64,000 nucleotides of DNA from Halobellus limi. Lineage in GTDB: Archaea > Halobacteriota > Halobacteria > Halobacteriales > Haloferacaceae. Within the stretch, counting starts at the first letter, position 1, and each line of letters begins with the position of its first letter. Positions 43,125 to 52,698 of the stretch are shown here, piece after piece. A program made the translations under genes and the position numbers. The notes below the pieces were generated by a model. It had not been told where the DNA came from and made no database searches. It was given only the letters and a program-made list of their open reading frames with translations. The stretch lies in assembly GCF_004799685.1 (NCBI RefSeq), contig NZ_CP031311.1:1178001-1242000 (forward strand), read 5' to 3'.

Positions 43125-43490
43125 CTATTCGTCGCCGCCGGGGTTCTCGATGAACGCGTCGATGGCGTCGCCGCCCTGGAAGCCGCTGGCGAGCCGCCCC
43201 ACGACCTCGCCGTCCTCGAAGAGCAGGAGCGTCGGCGCGCTCGTGATCCGGAACCGATCGATCAGCGGCGGGTCGTTTCGGGGGTTGATCGTCGCGACGG
43301 CGAGGTCGTCGTGCGCGCGGGCGACGTTGCCGACGACCGGCTCGATGCTGGCACACAGCGTACAGCCCTCGGTGTAGAAGTCGACGAGGACGCGGTCGTG
43401 TGCGGCGAGGAACTCGTCGAGGTCGGCCTCGCTTTCGAGGGCCACGGGTCGTTCCGGCGTCGAGTCTGTCGCGGATGCGTCGGTGCTCAT
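43125..43490 (-). CDS. Thioredoxin-like protein, 121 aa
   Basis: VLVDFYTEGCTLCASIEPVV contains the active-site CxxC (CTLC), and SAPTLLLFEDGEVVGRLASG gives the conserved cis-Pro region. It should reduce protein disulfides in the cytoplasm. The Thr-Leu between the Cys differs from the classical Gly-Pro, which shifts redox potential. The ATG complementary to 43488-43490 starts a 20-residue acidic leader before the fold. It is divergent from the tRNA-Ser/ribosomal cluster. Confidence 0.88.
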   Translation of the reverse strand: MSTDASATDSTPERPVALESEADLDEFLAAHDRVLVDFYTEGCTLCASIEPVVGNVARAHDDLAVATINPRNDPPLIDRFRITSAPTLLLFEDGEVVGRLASGFQGGDAIDAFIENPGGDE

Positions 43491-43628
43491 ACCCACCGCT
43501 TGGGCGTCGAGGGTGATATACTGTCGGCGCGCTGTCCGGAGCGGCGCACACCCGCCACCGTCTGTCGTGGGTGTCTCTCCCACGAAACCCGCCGTGTGGG
43601 TCGCTCGCACCCACAGACCCTATCGTGA

Positions 43629-43640
43629 CGTTTAAGTAGC
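43629..43640 (+). promoter_or_regulatory. TATA-like element upstream of tRNA-Ser and uS13
   Basis: CGTTTAAGTAGC is an archaeal TATA-like sequence in front of the tRNA-Ser(GCT) gene, about 80 bases upstream of its 5' end. It is the only strong candidate in the divergent gap. Confidence 0.4.
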
Positions 43641-43720
43641 GACCGCGGCTTGTTAAGCCTGCAATACGCTGTAGGGGGATTGGCTCCCGAGTCCGCAAGG
43701 GCGACAGTACGAAACCGCGC

Positions 43721-43806
43721 GTTGCGGTAGCCAAGCCTGGCCCAAGGCGCAGGGTTGCTAACTCTGTGGCGTTAATGCCTCCGGGGTTCGAATCCCCGCC
43801 GCAACG
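43721..43806 (+). tRNA. tRNA-Ser (GCT)
   Basis: GTTGCGG pairs with CCGCAAC in the acceptor, the discriminator is G, the T arm is CGGGG/CCCCG and the anticodon loop TTGCTAA gives GCT. A long variable arm is present. It sits 23 bases before the uS13 gene and is probably cut from the same transcript. Confidence 0.94.
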
Positions 43807-43829
43807 CTCACCAGACTGCCCAAAAAGTC

Positions 43830-44363
43830 ATGAGTGCAGAAGAACCACAGGACGACGCTCCCGAGGAGGAGGAAGACCTCCGATACTTCGTCCGGATCGG
43901 ACAGACCGATCTCGACGGGACGAAGACGGTAGAGCGGAGTCTCAGCGAGATGAAAGGAATCGGCAAGCGCACGGCGCGCATCGTTGCCGACGCCGCGGAT
44001 GTGGACCGACACGCGACGTTCGGTCTGCTCGACGACGACGAGATCGACTCCGTCGTCGAGGTCGTCGAGAACTTCGACGAACACATCCCCGAGTGGATGG
44101 CCAACCGCCAGAGCGACTTCTTCAGCGGAGAGACCACCCACGAGACCGGCTCGGACCTCGAAGAGAAACGCCGCCACGACATCAACCGCATGAAGATGAT
44201 CGACTCCTACAAGGGCGTCCGACACAAGCGCGGACAGAAGGTCCGCGGACAGCGGACGAAGTCCACCGGGCGTACCGAGGGGACGATCGGCGTCAACGTC
44301 GAGGCGATCAAAGAGGAGGCGGCCGCCGAAGAGGCCGCCGAAGAGGAAGGCGACGAAGAGTAA
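43830..44363 (+). CDS. rps13: Ribosomal protein uS13, 177 aa
   Basis: LRYFVRIGQTDLDGTKTVER and EMKGIGKRTARIVADAADVD give the uS13 start with its helix-hairpin-helix. GVRHKRGQKVRGQRTKSTGR is the conserved C-terminal RNA-binding tail. Acidic extensions at both ends are haloarchaeal. It is part of the small-subunit head and opens the run uS13-uS4-uS11-rpoD. The distance to uS4 is 3 bases. Confidence 0.97.
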   Translation: MSAEEPQDDAPEEEEDLRYFVRIGQTDLDGTKTVERSLSEMKGIGKRTARIVADAADVDRHATFGLLDDDEIDSVVEVVENFDEHIPEWMANRQSDFFSGETTHETGSDLEEKRRHDINRMKMIDSYKGVRHKRGQKVRGQRTKSTGRTEGTIGVNVEAIKEEAAAEEAAEEEGDEE

Positions 44364-44366
44364 CCA

Positions 44367-44894
44367 ATGGCGACCGGAAACAACACCAAGCGGTACGAGA
44401 CGCCGAATCACCCGTTCCAGGGCGAGCGCATCGTCCAGGAGGGTGACCTTCTCGGCCGCTACGGCCTGAAGAACAAAGAGGAGCTCTGGCGCGCCCAGTC
44501 GGAGCTCCGGAACTACCGGCGCGAGGCCCGACGCCTCATCGGCGAGGCGCAGGGCGACCTGGAGGCAGCCGAGGCGGCCGGCGAGGAGTTCCTCGCTCGG
44601 CTCCGCCGCTACGGCGTCCTCTCGGAGGACGACGACATCAGTCGCGTCCTCGGCCTCGACGTCACCGACATTCTCGAACGCCGACTGCAGACCGTCGCGT
44701 ACCGGAAGGGCCTCGCGAGCACGCCCGAGCAGGCGCGACAGTTCATCGTCCACGGCCACGTCGTCGTCGACGGCGCGCGCGTCACGCGCCCGTCGAAGAC
44801 CGTCGAAGTGGCGGAGGAAGACAGCATCGCGTTCGACGAGACGAGCCCGCTCGCGGACGAACTGCACCCCGAGCGCGCGGAGGGACAGGAGTAA
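44367..44894 (+). CDS. rps4: Ribosomal protein uS4, 175 aa
   Basis: PNHPFQGERIVQEGDLLGRY is the N-terminal signature, and the S4 RNA-binding domain is seen in RRLQTVAYRKGLASTPEQAR then FIVHGHVVVDGARVTRPS. The length fits archaeal uS4. It binds 16S rRNA early in small-subunit assembly. The start codon follows the uS13 stop by three bases and uS11 follows after three. Confidence 0.97.
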   Translation: MATGNNTKRYETPNHPFQGERIVQEGDLLGRYGLKNKEELWRAQSELRNYRREARRLIGEAQGDLEAAEAAGEEFLARLRRYGVLSEDDDISRVLGLDVTDILERRLQTVAYRKGLASTPEQARQFIVHGHVVVDGARVTRPSKTVEVAEEDSIAFDETSPLADELHPERAEGQE

Positions 44895-44897
44895 CCC

Positions 44898-45293
44898 ATG
44901 AGCGAATCCGAGACAACCCGAGACAAGTGGGGGATCGCCCACGTCCACGCGTCGTTCAACAACACGCTCATCACGGTCACCGATCTGACCGGTGCCGAGA
45001 CGATCGTGAAGTCCTCGGGCGGCGCCGTGGTGAAGCAGAACCGCGACGAGGCGTCGCCGTACGCGGCGATGCAGATGGCCGAGTCCGTCGCCGAGGAGAT
45101 CAAGGCGGCGGGCATCGAGGGCCTGCACGTTCGCGTCCGCGGCCCGGGCGGGAACGACAACAAGAGCCCCGGCCCCGGCGCGCAGGCGACGATCCGCGCG
45201 CTGGCCCGCGCCGGACTCGAGATCGGCCGCATCGAGGACGTCACACCGATCCCGCACGACGGGACCCGCGCGCCGAAAAACAGCCGCCTCTGA
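44898..45293 (+). CDS. rps11: Ribosomal protein uS11, 131 aa
   Basis: [20 protein letters not shown] is the family opening, followed by [20 protein letters not shown]. The basic ending [10 protein letters not shown]-type segment ([17 protein letters not shown]) is typical. It forms part of the small-subunit platform. Seven bases separate it from rpoD. Confidence 0.97.
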   Translation: MSESETTRDKWGIAHVHASFNNTLITVTDLTGAETIVKSSGGAVVKQNRDEASPYAAMQMAESVAEEIKAAGIEGLHVRVRGPGGNDNKSPGPGAQATIRALARAGLEIGRIEDVTPIPHDGTRAPKNSRL

Positions 45294-45300
45294 GACACCA

Positions 45301-46083
45301 ATGACGAACGATTTCGAGGTCGAGTTCATCGAACGCGGCGACCGGAAGGCCCGGTTCCTCGTCCGCGGCGCGTCGCCCGCCGTCGCCAACGGCATCCGCC
45401 GAGCGATGGTGGCAGACGTGCCGACGTTCAGTATCGACACCGTCCGGTTCGTCGAGAACTCATCGGTGATGTTCGACGAGATGATCGGACTCCGACTCGG
45501 GCTCGTCCCGCTGACGACGCCGCTCGACGACTTCGAGGTCGGCGACACCGTCACCCTCGCGCTCGACGTGCAGGGGCCGGCGACGGCGTACTCCGGCGAC
45601 ATCGAGTCCTCGGACGCGCTCGTCCAGCCGGCGGACGAGAACGTCCCCATCGTCGAACTGAAAGAGGACCAGCACCTCGAGTTCGAGGCCGACGCGGTCC
45701 TCGACACCGGGAAGGCGCACGCCAAACACCAGGGCGGCGTCTCCGTCGGCTACCGACACCTCCAGCGCGTGGAGGTCGTCGGCGACGCCGGCGAGTTCGA
45801 GTCGCAGGATCCGAACATCCTGCGCGGCGTGATCGAGGAAGCGGCGGCGGACTACGCCGCCGACGAGACCGCCGAAGACGGCGATCTCGTCCCCACCGAC
45901 GCGTTCGACAACGACCTCACGAACCGGTATCCGGGCAAGGAGGTCGCGGTCCACGACGTGCCCGAGGCGTTCGTCTTCCACGTGGAGACGGACGGGTCGT
46001 TCACCGTCGAGGAACTGGTGCTTCGCGCCGCCGGGTCGCTCGGCGACCGCGCAGCAGAACTCGAAGAGAAGGTCGCGGTATAG
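45301..46083 (+). CDS. rpoD: RNA polymerase subunit D (alpha-like), 260 aa
   Basis: [20 protein letters not shown] begins the Rpb3/RpoA-like fold. [20 protein letters not shown] is the conserved dimerisation region, and [16 protein letters not shown] follows. It pairs with subunit L in RNA polymerase assembly. The protein has no Cys at all, so the Fe-S cluster found in some archaeal D subunits is absent; the insert domain lacks its ligands. It closes the uS13-rpoD run before tRNA-Leu. Confidence 0.96.
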   Translation: MTNDFEVEFIERGDRKARFLVRGASPAVANGIRRAMVADVPTFSIDTVRFVENSSVMFDEMIGLRLGLVPLTTPLDDFEVGDTVTLALDVQGPATAYSGDIESSDALVQPADENVPIVELKEDQHLEFEADAVLDTGKAHAKHQGGVSVGYRHLQRVEVVGDAGEFESQDPNILRGVIEEAAADYAADETAEDGDLVPTDAFDNDLTNRYPGKEVAVHDVPEAFVFHVETDGSFTVEELVLRAAGSLGDRAAELEEKVAV

Positions 46084-46259
46084 TATCATGTCTGTCCCTT
46101 CACTCCCACCCCGACGTCCGCCCGCCGCCGCGCCGTCGCCGTCGTCTCAGACGGCGCGGACGGCCGGTAGCGCCGCGACCGGCGCGGCACGGCGCGGACG
46201 CGATCGGCGGTGCCAGATCGAAAGGAGTTTGAAGGGGCACGCAGTAGAACGGAGTGCGA

Positions 46260-46344
46260 GCAGGGATAGCCAAGTCTGGCCAACGGCGCAGCGTTCAGGG
46301 CGCTGTCCCATAGGGGTCCGCAGGTTCAAATCCTGCTCCCTGCA
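46260..46344 (+). tRNA. tRNA-Leu (CAG)
   Basis: The acceptor GCAGGGA pairs with TCCCTGC, the discriminator is A, the T arm is GCAGG/CCTGC and the anticodon loop TTCAGGG gives CAG. A long variable arm is present. It lies upstream of L18e, as in related haloarchaeal clusters. Confidence 0.94.
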
Positions 46345-46375
46345 CTTCTCAGCTCGACCGAACGGGAGAGCTGTG

Positions 46376-46450
46376 CGTGCAGCAGGGAGATTTGAACCTC
46401 GGGGGACGCGGTGCGTCACCCGGCAGTTCGAATCCTGCTCCCTGCACTTT
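46376..46450 (+). repeat. Partial copies of the tRNA-Leu 3' end
   Basis: GTTCGAATCCTGCTCCCTGC followed by ACTT at 46428-46450 repeats the 3' end of the tRNA, with one base change in the T loop. An inverted piece GCAGGGAGATTTGAACC lies at 46383-46399, so the block can fold back on itself. It may be an attachment-site scar. Confidence 0.75.
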
Positions 46451-46550
46451 TCGGATCGACGACCCCGGAGAGCCGTAGATGCCCGCTCTCGCTCCGTTTT
46501 CTCTCGTACGGCCGGCAGAAGCCGTCCGTATCACTCTCAGGAGACAGATA

Positions 46551-46900
46551 ATGAGTAAGACGAATCCGAGACTCAACAGTCTCATCGCCGAGCTGAAGGC
46601 GGTCTCTCGCGAGTCCGGTGCCAACATCTGGCAGGACGTCGCGGACCGTCTGGAGAAGCCGCGGCGCACCCACGCGGAGGTCAACCTCGGGCGTATCGAA
46701 CGGTACGCCCAAGAAGAGGAGACCGTCGTCGTCCCCGGCAAGGTGCTGGGGAGTGGGGCGCTGCAAAAGAACGTTACAGTCGCGGCGGTCGACTTCTCGT
46801 CGTCCGCTCGAAAAAAATCGAACAGGTCGGGGAGACCGTGGCGCTCGAACGCGCCATCGAGGAGAACCCCGAAGGAAGCAACGTGCGGGTGATCCGATGA
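46551..46900 (+). CDS. rpl18e: Ribosomal protein L18e (eL18), frameshifted as written
   Basis: Residues 1-88 read normally: [20 protein letters not shown] through [20 protein letters not shown]. At a run of seven A (46811-46817) the frame must shift by -1 to continue [20 protein letters not shown] and end SNVRVIR at 46898-46900. Without the shift the product ends at 46892 with unrelated residues. L18e binds 23S rRNA and the gene is normally essential and single-copy, so an assembly or homopolymer error is most likely. The heptamer A-AAA-AAA is in the right phase for -1 slippage. The stop overlaps the uL13 start. Confidence 0.85.
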
Positions 46901-47334
46901 GCCTCGCAGAGTTCGACGCCGACGTCGTCGTCGACGCGCGAAACTGCATCGTCGGCCGCGTCGCCAGCGAGGTCGCCCAGCGCGCCCTCGCCGGCGAGAC
47001 GGTCGCGATCGTCAACGCGGAGGACGCCGTCATCACCGGCACCGAAGAGGACGTGATGGCGACCTACGAGAAGCGGGCGGAGGTCGGCTCCGACCGCGGA
47101 CCGCACTACCCGACGCGTCCGGACGGGATCTTCAAGCGCGCCGTGCGCGGAATGCTCCCCTACAAGAAACAGCGCGGTCGCGAGGCGCTCTCGAACGTCC
47201 GCGTCTACGTCGGCAACCCGTTCGACGAGGACGGCGAGGCGCTCGAGGACACCACGCTGGATCGACTCTCGAACATCAAGTTCCTCACGCTCGGAGAGAT
47301 TTCCGAGAACCTGGGTGCGAAAGTCACATGGTAA
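46897..47334 (+). CDS. rpl13: Ribosomal protein uL13, 145 aa
   Basis: [20 protein letters not shown] is the family start, and [20 protein letters not shown] is the conserved core. The ATG overlaps the end of L18e by four bases, so translation is coupled. The ending [13 protein letters not shown] is typical of haloarchaea. It belongs to the large subunit. Confidence 0.96.
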   Translation: MSLAEFDADVVVDARNCIVGRVASEVAQRALAGETVAIVNAEDAVITGTEEDVMATYEKRAEVGSDRGPHYPTRPDGIFKRAVRGMLPYKKQRGREALSNVRVYVGNPFDEDGEALEDTTLDRLSNIKFLTLGEISENLGAKVTW

Positions 47335-47726
47335 CGAACACCTCTGGCAAGAAGAAGACGGCCATCGCCCGCGCCACCGTGCGCGACGGCGAGGGTCGCG
47401 TCCGAATCGACTCCCAGCCCGTCGAACTCGTCGAGCCGGAGATGGCCCGCCTGAAGATGCTGGAACCGTTCCGCATCGCCGGCGAGGATCTCCGCTCGCA
47501 GGTCGACATCGACGTCAGTCTCTCCGGCGGCGGCTTCGCCGGGCAGGCCGACGCCGCGCGGACGGCCATCGCCCGCGGGCTGGTGCAGCATCTCAACGAC
47601 GCCGAACTCCGCGACGCGTACATGGACTTCGACCGCTCGCTGCTCGTCAACGACGTGCGTCAGTCCGAACCCAAGAAGTGGGGCGGACCGGGCGCGCGAG
47701 CGCGCTATCAGAAGTCCTACCGCTGA
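47328..47726 (+). CDS. rps9: Ribosomal protein uS9, 132 aa
   Basis: [20 protein letters not shown] is the typical start and the protein ends with the conserved basic [13 protein letters not shown] tail that reaches the decoding centre. The start codon overlaps the uL13 gene by 7 bases. The middle [20 protein letters not shown] matches the family. It belongs to the small subunit. Confidence 0.97.
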   Translation: MVTNTSGKKKTAIARATVRDGEGRVRIDSQPVELVEPEMARLKMLEPFRIAGEDLRSQVDIDVSLSGGGFAGQADAARTAIARGLVQHLNDAELRDAYMDFDRSLLVNDVRQSEPKKWGGPGARARYQKSYR

Positions 47727-47738
47727 GGTGATCCAACT

Positions 47739-47933
47739 ATGATGATACCAGTTCGGTGTTTCACGTGCGGCAACGTCGTGGGTGAACACTGGGACGAATT
47801 CAAAGAGCGTGCCCGCGAGGGCGACGAGGATCCGGCGAAAGTGCTGGACGAACTCGGCGTCGAGCGGCACTGCTGCCGACGGATGATGGTTTCGCACAAA
47901 GACCTCGTCGACGTCGTCGCCCCCTACCAATGA
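47739..47933 (+). CDS. rpoN: RNA polymerase subunit N (Rpb10), 64 aa
   Basis: [16 protein letters not shown] and [15 protein letters not shown] carry the CxxC and CC zinc ligands of Rpb10. It helps assemble the D-L platform of archaeal RNA polymerase. Two adjacent ATG codons open the frame; either may be used. The stop overlaps the rpoK start by four bases. Confidence 0.96.
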   Translation: MMIPVRCFTCGNVVGEHWDEFKERAREGDEDPAKVLDELGVERHCCRRMMVSHKDLVDVVAPYQ

Positions 47934-48112
47934 GCGGACGCACGCAGTACAACCGGTACGAGAAGGCCCGCATCCTCGGCGCGCGAGCGCTGCAGGTGTC
48001 CTACGGGGCACCCGTGCTCGTCGACACCGACCAGTCCGAACCGATCCTGGTCGCCGCCGAGGAGTACGACGCCGGCGTCCTTCCGTTCACGGTCAAGCGC
48101 GAGGGCAACTGA
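47930..48112 (+). CDS. rpoK: RNA polymerase subunit K (Rpb6), 60 aa
   Basis: [20 protein letters not shown] is the Rpb6/omega signature, and [11 protein letters not shown]-type sequence ([20 protein letters not shown]) ends it. It stabilises the polymerase clamp. The start lies within the rpoN stop and the stop is one base before the enolase ATG region. The length is normal for archaea. Confidence 0.96.
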   Translation: MSGRTQYNRYEKARILGARALQVSYGAPVLVDTDQSEPILVAAEEYDAGVLPFTVKREGN

Positions 48113-48113
48113 C

Positions 48114-49319
48114 ATGACGCTGATCACGAACGTCTCGCTCCGGCGCGTCCTCGACTCCCGTGGCAACCCCACCGTCGAGGCCGACGTCCTGACCGAGTCC
48201 GGCGGCTTCGGCCGCGCGGCCGCTCCGAGCGGGGCGAGCACGGGCGAGTACGAGGCGATCGAACTCGAACCGTCGGAGGCCATCGCCGCCGCGCGAGAGC
48301 ACGCGCTCCCGCGGCTCGTCGGCGAGGTCTACGCCGGCAACCAGCGCGAGGTCGACGCCGCGCTCCACGCGGCGGACGGCACCGACGACTTCTCCGCGAT
48401 CGGTGCGAACAGCGCCGTCGCCATCTCGATGGCGGCCGCGAAGGCCGGCGCCGACGTGCTCGGCGCGCCGCTGTACCAGCATCTGGGCGGCACCTTCCGC
48501 GGGGAGTCGTTCCCGACGCCGCTCGGCAACGTCGTCGGCGGCGGCGAGCACGCCAAGGAGGCGACCCACATCCAGGAGTTCCTCGCCGCGCCGGTCGGCG
48601 CGCCGAGCGTCTCCGAGGCCGTCTTCGCGAACGCGGCGGTCCACGCACGCATCTCCGAGATCCTCGACGACCGCGGGGTGCCCGCGGCGAAGGGCGACGA
48701 GGGCGCGTGGGCCCCGCCGATCTCCGACGCGGAGGCGTTCGAGGTCGTCGACGAGGCCGTCGCCGACACGGCCGACGAACTCGGCTTCGAGATCGGCTTC
48801 GGCCTGGATATGGCCGCCGCCGAACTCTACGACGCCGACGAGGGCGGCTACGTCTACGGCGACGAGGTCAAATCGACCGCCGAACAGGTCGACTACGTCG
48901 CCGAGATGGTCGACGAGTACGACCTCGTCTACGTCGAGGACCCCCTCGACGAGGACGACTACGAGGGCTTCGCGGATCTCACAGACCGCGTCGGCGACCG
49001 GACGCTGATCTGCGGGGACGACCTCTTCGTGACGAACGTCGAGCGCCTGCAGGACGGCATCGACGCCGATGCCGGGAATTCGATCCTCATCAAGCCCAAC
49101 CAGATCGGCACGCTCTCGGACGCCTTCGACGCGATCGAACTGGCGACCGAGAACGGCTACGAGACGGTCATCTCCCACCGATCGGGCGAGACCGAGGACA
49201 CCACCATCGCACACCTCGCCGTGGCGACCGACGCCGGCTTCATCAAGACCGGGACGGTCCAGGGCGAGCGCACCGCCAAACTCAACGAACTCATCCGCAT
49301 CGCGGACGACGCAGTATGA
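48114..49319 (+). CDS. eno: Enolase, 401 aa
   Basis: [20 protein letters not shown] is the N-terminal signature, [20 protein letters not shown] follows, and [20 protein letters not shown] is the conserved active-site segment. [14 protein letters not shown] supplies metal ligands. It converts 2-phosphoglycerate to phosphoenolpyruvate. Its place between RNA polymerase and uS2 genes is conserved in archaea. The last codon overlaps the uS2 start. Confidence 0.96.
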   Translation: MTLITNVSLRRVLDSRGNPTVEADVLTESGGFGRAAAPSGASTGEYEAIELEPSEAIAAAREHALPRLVGEVYAGNQREVDAALHAADGTDDFSAIGANSAVAISMAAAKAGADVLGAPLYQHLGGTFRGESFPTPLGNVVGGGEHAKEATHIQEFLAAPVGAPSVSEAVFANAAVHARISEILDDRGVPAAKGDEGAWAPPISDAEAFEVVDEAVADTADELGFEIGFGLDMAAAELYDADEGGYVYGDEVKSTAEQVDYVAEMVDEYDLVYVEDPLDEDDYEGFADLTDRVGDRTLICGDDLFVTNVERLQDGIDADAGNSILIKPNQIGTLSDAFDAIELATENGYETVISHRSGETEDTTIAHLAVATDAGFIKTGTVQGERTAKLNELIRIADDAV

Positions 49320-50131
49320 CAGAGAACGACAACGACGCGGTCGAAGTCGTCGACGACGAGTCCGACGTGGCCGAGGAGGCCGCCGAGGGCGTCGAGGCGA
49401 CCGAGGCCGACGCCGAGACGACCGAACCGGTCGCCGAGGCCGCCGAGGAGGGCGCCGCCGACGAGGGCGCGGCCGCCGACGAGGCTGCCGAGGCCGAAGC
49501 ACCCGAGGAATCGGGCCCGACGTTCGACGAGGACGTCATGCCCGACGAGGAGGCCGACCTCCTCATCCCGGTCGAGGACTACCTCTCCGCAGGCGTCCAC
49601 ATCGGGACCCAGCAGAAGACCGAGGACATGGAGCGGTTCATCCACCGCGTCCGCGACGACGGCCTGTACGTCTTAGACGTCAGCCAGACCGACTCGCGGA
49701 TCCGGACGGCCGCGGACTTCCTCGCGAACTACGACCCCGAACAGATCCTGGTCACGAGCTCGCGGCAGTACGGCCGCTTCCCGGCGACGAAGTTCGCCGA
49801 CGCGGTCGGCGCGCGCGCCCGGACCGGCCGATTCATCCCGGGGACGCTGACGAACCCCGACTACGCCGGCTACATCGAGCCCGACGTGGTCGTCGTCACC
49901 GACCCGATCGGCGACGCGCAGGCGGTCAAGGAGGCCATCACGGTCGGCATCCCCGTCATCGCGATGTGCGACTCGAACAACCAGACCAGCAACGTCGACC
50001 TCGTCGTCCCGACGAACAACAAGGGTCGACGCGCGCTGTCGGTCGTCTACTGGCTGCTCGCCAACGAGACGCTCGACCGCCGCGGCAGCGACACCGTCTA
50101 CGGCCTCGAGGACTTCGAGGACGAGATCTAA
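49316..50131 (+). CDS. rps2: Ribosomal protein uS2, 271 aa
   Basis: The conserved region begins near residue 75: [20 protein letters not shown], followed by [20 protein letters not shown] and the closing [20 protein letters not shown]. The first 70 residues are an acidic Glu/Ala repeat extension, common in haloarchaea. The ATG overlaps the enolase stop by four bases. It joins the small subunit late in assembly. Confidence 0.96.
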   Translation: MTENDNDAVEVVDDESDVAEEAAEGVEATEADAETTEPVAEAAEEGAADEGAAADEAAEAEAPEESGPTFDEDVMPDEEADLLIPVEDYLSAGVHIGTQQKTEDMERFIHRVRDDGLYVLDVSQTDSRIRTAADFLANYDPEQILVTSSRQYGRFPATKFADAVGARARTGRFIPGTLTNPDYAGYIEPDVVVVTDPIGDAQAVKEAITVGIPVIAMCDSNNQTSNVDLVVPTNNKGRRALSVVYWLLANETLDRRGSDTVYGLEDFEDEI

Positions 50132-50276
50132 CGGCTTTCGACGCTCGCAGAGACTTTTCGCGTTCGCGTTTCCGTCGGTCGCTCGCGACGCCAGCGGGGA
50201 GCGACGGCTCTCGCCCGACGAACGCGACCGCCGCCGGCCAGAAACGATTATTCGCGTGTGTCCCATATCCGCACCT

Positions 50277-51428
50277 ATGCCGAAACTGCTCGATCAGCTC
50301 ACCGTCGAGGAACTCGCCGCGGCGATCGACGCCGGCGAGGACCTCACCGTCGTCGACACCCGACCGGCCGAGAGCTTCGACGCCTGGCACGTGCCGGGCG
50401 CGGTGAACGTCCCGTACCACCCGGTCGAGGGCCTCGGCGGCGGGACGGACTGGGACGACGTAGAGGAGATCGTCGAGGGGCAACGAGTGGCGGTCATCTG
50501 CGGCAAGGGGCTGTCCTCGACGTCGTTCGGCTTCGAGCTCTCCACGCGGGGCCACGACGTCCAGGTGGTCAAAGGCGGGATGGAAGACTGGAGCAAGCTC
50601 TACGACGTCGTCGAGGTGGAGACCGACGGCGACCTCTTCATCGCGCAGGTCCAGCGGCGCGCGAAGGGCTGTCTGGGCTACGTCGTGGGCGACCGCGAGG
50701 CGGGCGAGGCGCTCGTCGTCGACCCCACGCGCCAGTACCACGAGTTCGAGCTCGTCGCCGCGGACAACGGGATGGTGATCACGGGCGTGCTGGACACCCA
50801 CGTCCACGCCGATCACGTCTCCGGCGGACGCGCTTTGGCCGAGCGGCTCTCGGTCCCGTACTACCTGAGCGCCGACGCCGAGGAACGCGACGTCGCCTAC
50901 GACTACGAGGGCGTCGCGGACGGCGAGACGCTCTCGGTCGGCGACGTCGACGTCGAGACGCTGGCCGCGCCGGGGCACACCACCGAACTCGTGAACCTCC
51001 TCGTCGACGGTTCCTATCTCCTCTCCGCCGACACGCTGTTCGTCGAGTCGGTCGGCCGGACCGAACTGGAGTTCGGTGAGGAGGGCGCAGAACACGGCGC
51101 GAGGCTGCTCTACGAGACGATCCACGAGCGGTACGATCCGCTCTCCGACGACGTGGTCGTCCTGCCCGGCCACGTCTCCGTCGACGCCGACGGCCGGTTC
51201 GGCGTCGGTCGACCGGGCGAACTGATCGCGGCGACGCTCGGCGACCTCCGCGACGAACTCGACCTGTTCGCCCTCGACGAGGCGGCGTTCGTCGAGCGCC
51301 TGACCGGCGAGGGGAACGAGAAGCCGCCGAACTACGAGACGGTCATCGACGTGAACCGCGGGACGGCCGAACTCGACGAGAACGAGGCGACGGAGGTCGA
51401 GTTGGGGCCGAACAACTGCGCGGCGTAG
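50277..51428 (+). CDS. Rhodanese plus metallo-beta-lactamase protein, 383 aa
   Basis: Residues 1-115 form a rhodanese: TRPAESFDAWHVPGAVNVPY and AVICGKGLSSTSFGFELSTR with the active Cys. Residues 125-365 are a metallo-beta-lactamase fold: DTHVHADHVSGG gives the HxHxDH metal site, AAPGHTTELVNLL and VVVLPGHVSVDADG the further ligands. The combination resembles persulfide dioxygenase/sulfur-transfer proteins, so it probably handles glutathione-like or thiol persulfides. The domain order is reversed compared with many such fusions. The ATG at 50277 begins the rhodanese. Confidence 0.88.
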   Translation: MPKLLDQLTVEELAAAIDAGEDLTVVDTRPAESFDAWHVPGAVNVPYHPVEGLGGGTDWDDVEEIVEGQRVAVICGKGLSSTSFGFELSTRGHDVQVVKGGMEDWSKLYDVVEVETDGDLFIAQVQRRAKGCLGYVVGDREAGEALVVDPTRQYHEFELVAADNGMVITGVLDTHVHADHVSGGRALAERLSVPYYLSADAEERDVAYDYEGVADGETLSVGDVDVETLAAPGHTTELVNLLVDGSYLLSADTLFVESVGRTELEFGEEGAEHGARLLYETIHERYDPLSDDVVVLPGHVSVDADGRFGVGRPGELIAATLGDLRDELDLFALDEAAFVERLTGEGNEKPPNYETVIDVNRGTAELDENEATEVELGPNNCAA

Positions 51429-51543
51429 CGGAGCGGGAGCGTCGCGACACGGCGTGTCGGTGACGACCGGCCGACGCCGGTGGGGGACGCTCCGAGCCGA
51501 CCGTCGGAACAAGGGTTTTGCGCACGGGTCGCCACGTATCGGT

Positions 51544-52575
51544 ATGGACCTCTATCGGAGCGTTCGCGCGATCGCGAGCGCGTCGGGCACGGGCGACGGA
51601 TCCGGAGGCATCGACTGGGACGCCGTCGCGACCGCCGCCAAGAGCGCTACCGACGCGGGGACGCTGGAGCTGTCGCCCGACGACCGCGCCGGGTACGCCG
51701 CGGACGTCCGCGACGCCCGCGAGCGCCTGCGGTCGGTCGGCGGACTCGACTTCGAGGTCCCCGAGACGATCGAGGTGCAGAACCGCCACCACTGGATCGA
51801 CGCCAACGTGTCCGCCTTCCGTCGGGTGATGCGCCCCGTCGAGTCCGAACTGCAGGTGGCCTTTCCGAACGCGACCCGCGTGATCAACACCGGGTCGATG
51901 ACGTTCGTCCTCTCGTTTCTCGGCTCGCACGTCCTCGGCCAGTACGACCCGCTGCTTTTGGCCGACGGCGACGCCTCCGGGCCGGGAGACGACGTCTCGG
52001 CGTCGGAGGCCTCGTCGGGCAGCCGTGTCGAGGACCCCCAGCACAGCCTCTACTTCGTCCACCCGAACATCGTCGCCGCCGCCGACGCGCTCGACGTCGA
52101 CTACCCCCGGTTCCGTCGCTGGATCGCGTTTCACGAGGTGGCTCACGCCGCGGAGTTCGGCGCCGCCCCGTGGCTCTCGGAGCACCTGGAGTCGCGGATG
52201 GAAGACGGCCTGGAGACGCTCACGAAGGGGGAGTTCGACCGCGAGGCGTTCCACGACCTCGACGTCGCGATGACGGCCGTAGAGGGGTACGCCGAGATGC
52301 TGATGGACCGCGCCTTCGACGCCGAGTACGCCGATCTGCGAGCGAAACTCGACGAGCGCCGACGCGGCGGCGGTCCGCTCGCCCGCCTCGCGCGTCGACT
52401 GCTCGGCCTCGGACTGAAGCGCCGACAGTACGAGCGCGGGGCGCGGTTCTTCCGAACCGTCGCCGATCGCCGGGGGGTCGCGGCCGCCGCGGCCGTCTGG
52501 GAACGCCCCGAGAACCTCCCGACGAGCGCCGAGCTGGACGACCCCGGACAGTGGCTGAAGCGGGTCGATCCGTAG
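51544..52575 (+). CDS. DUF2342-like zincin metalloprotease, 343 aa
   Basis: The zinc motif is HEVAHAAEFGAAPWLSEHLE in the pattern HExxH, with the helix FRRWIAFHEVAHAAEF. The third ligand is probably the Glu/Asp in AVEGYAEMLMDRAFD. This fits DUF2342, a zincin-like family first seen with F420-linked proteins. The N-terminal 100 residues are helical. The substrate is unknown and many members may not be active proteases. The ATG at 51544 is chosen; an earlier frame to 51454 is Arg-rich. Confidence 0.8.
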   Translation: MDLYRSVRAIASASGTGDGSGGIDWDAVATAAKSATDAGTLELSPDDRAGYAADVRDARERLRSVGGLDFEVPETIEVQNRHHWIDANVSAFRRVMRPVESELQVAFPNATRVINTGSMTFVLSFLGSHVLGQYDPLLLADGDASGPGDDVSASEASSGSRVEDPQHSLYFVHPNIVAAADALDVDYPRFRRWIAFHEVAHAAEFGAAPWLSEHLESRMEDGLETLTKGEFDREAFHDLDVAMTAVEGYAEMLMDRAFDAEYADLRAKLDERRRGGGPLARLARRLLGLGLKRRQYERGARFFRTVADRRGVAAAAAVWERPENLPTSAELDDPGQWLKRVDP

Positions 52576-52698
52576 GCTCGACGGGGGCTGTAGACGGTCG
52601 ATCCGCCGACCCGCGACGCCGGGTCCCCGGTCGCTCGCGACTCGCTCCGCCGACCCGCGACCGTCATACTCTTTCTCTCGGGGGGTATATCGGGAGAT

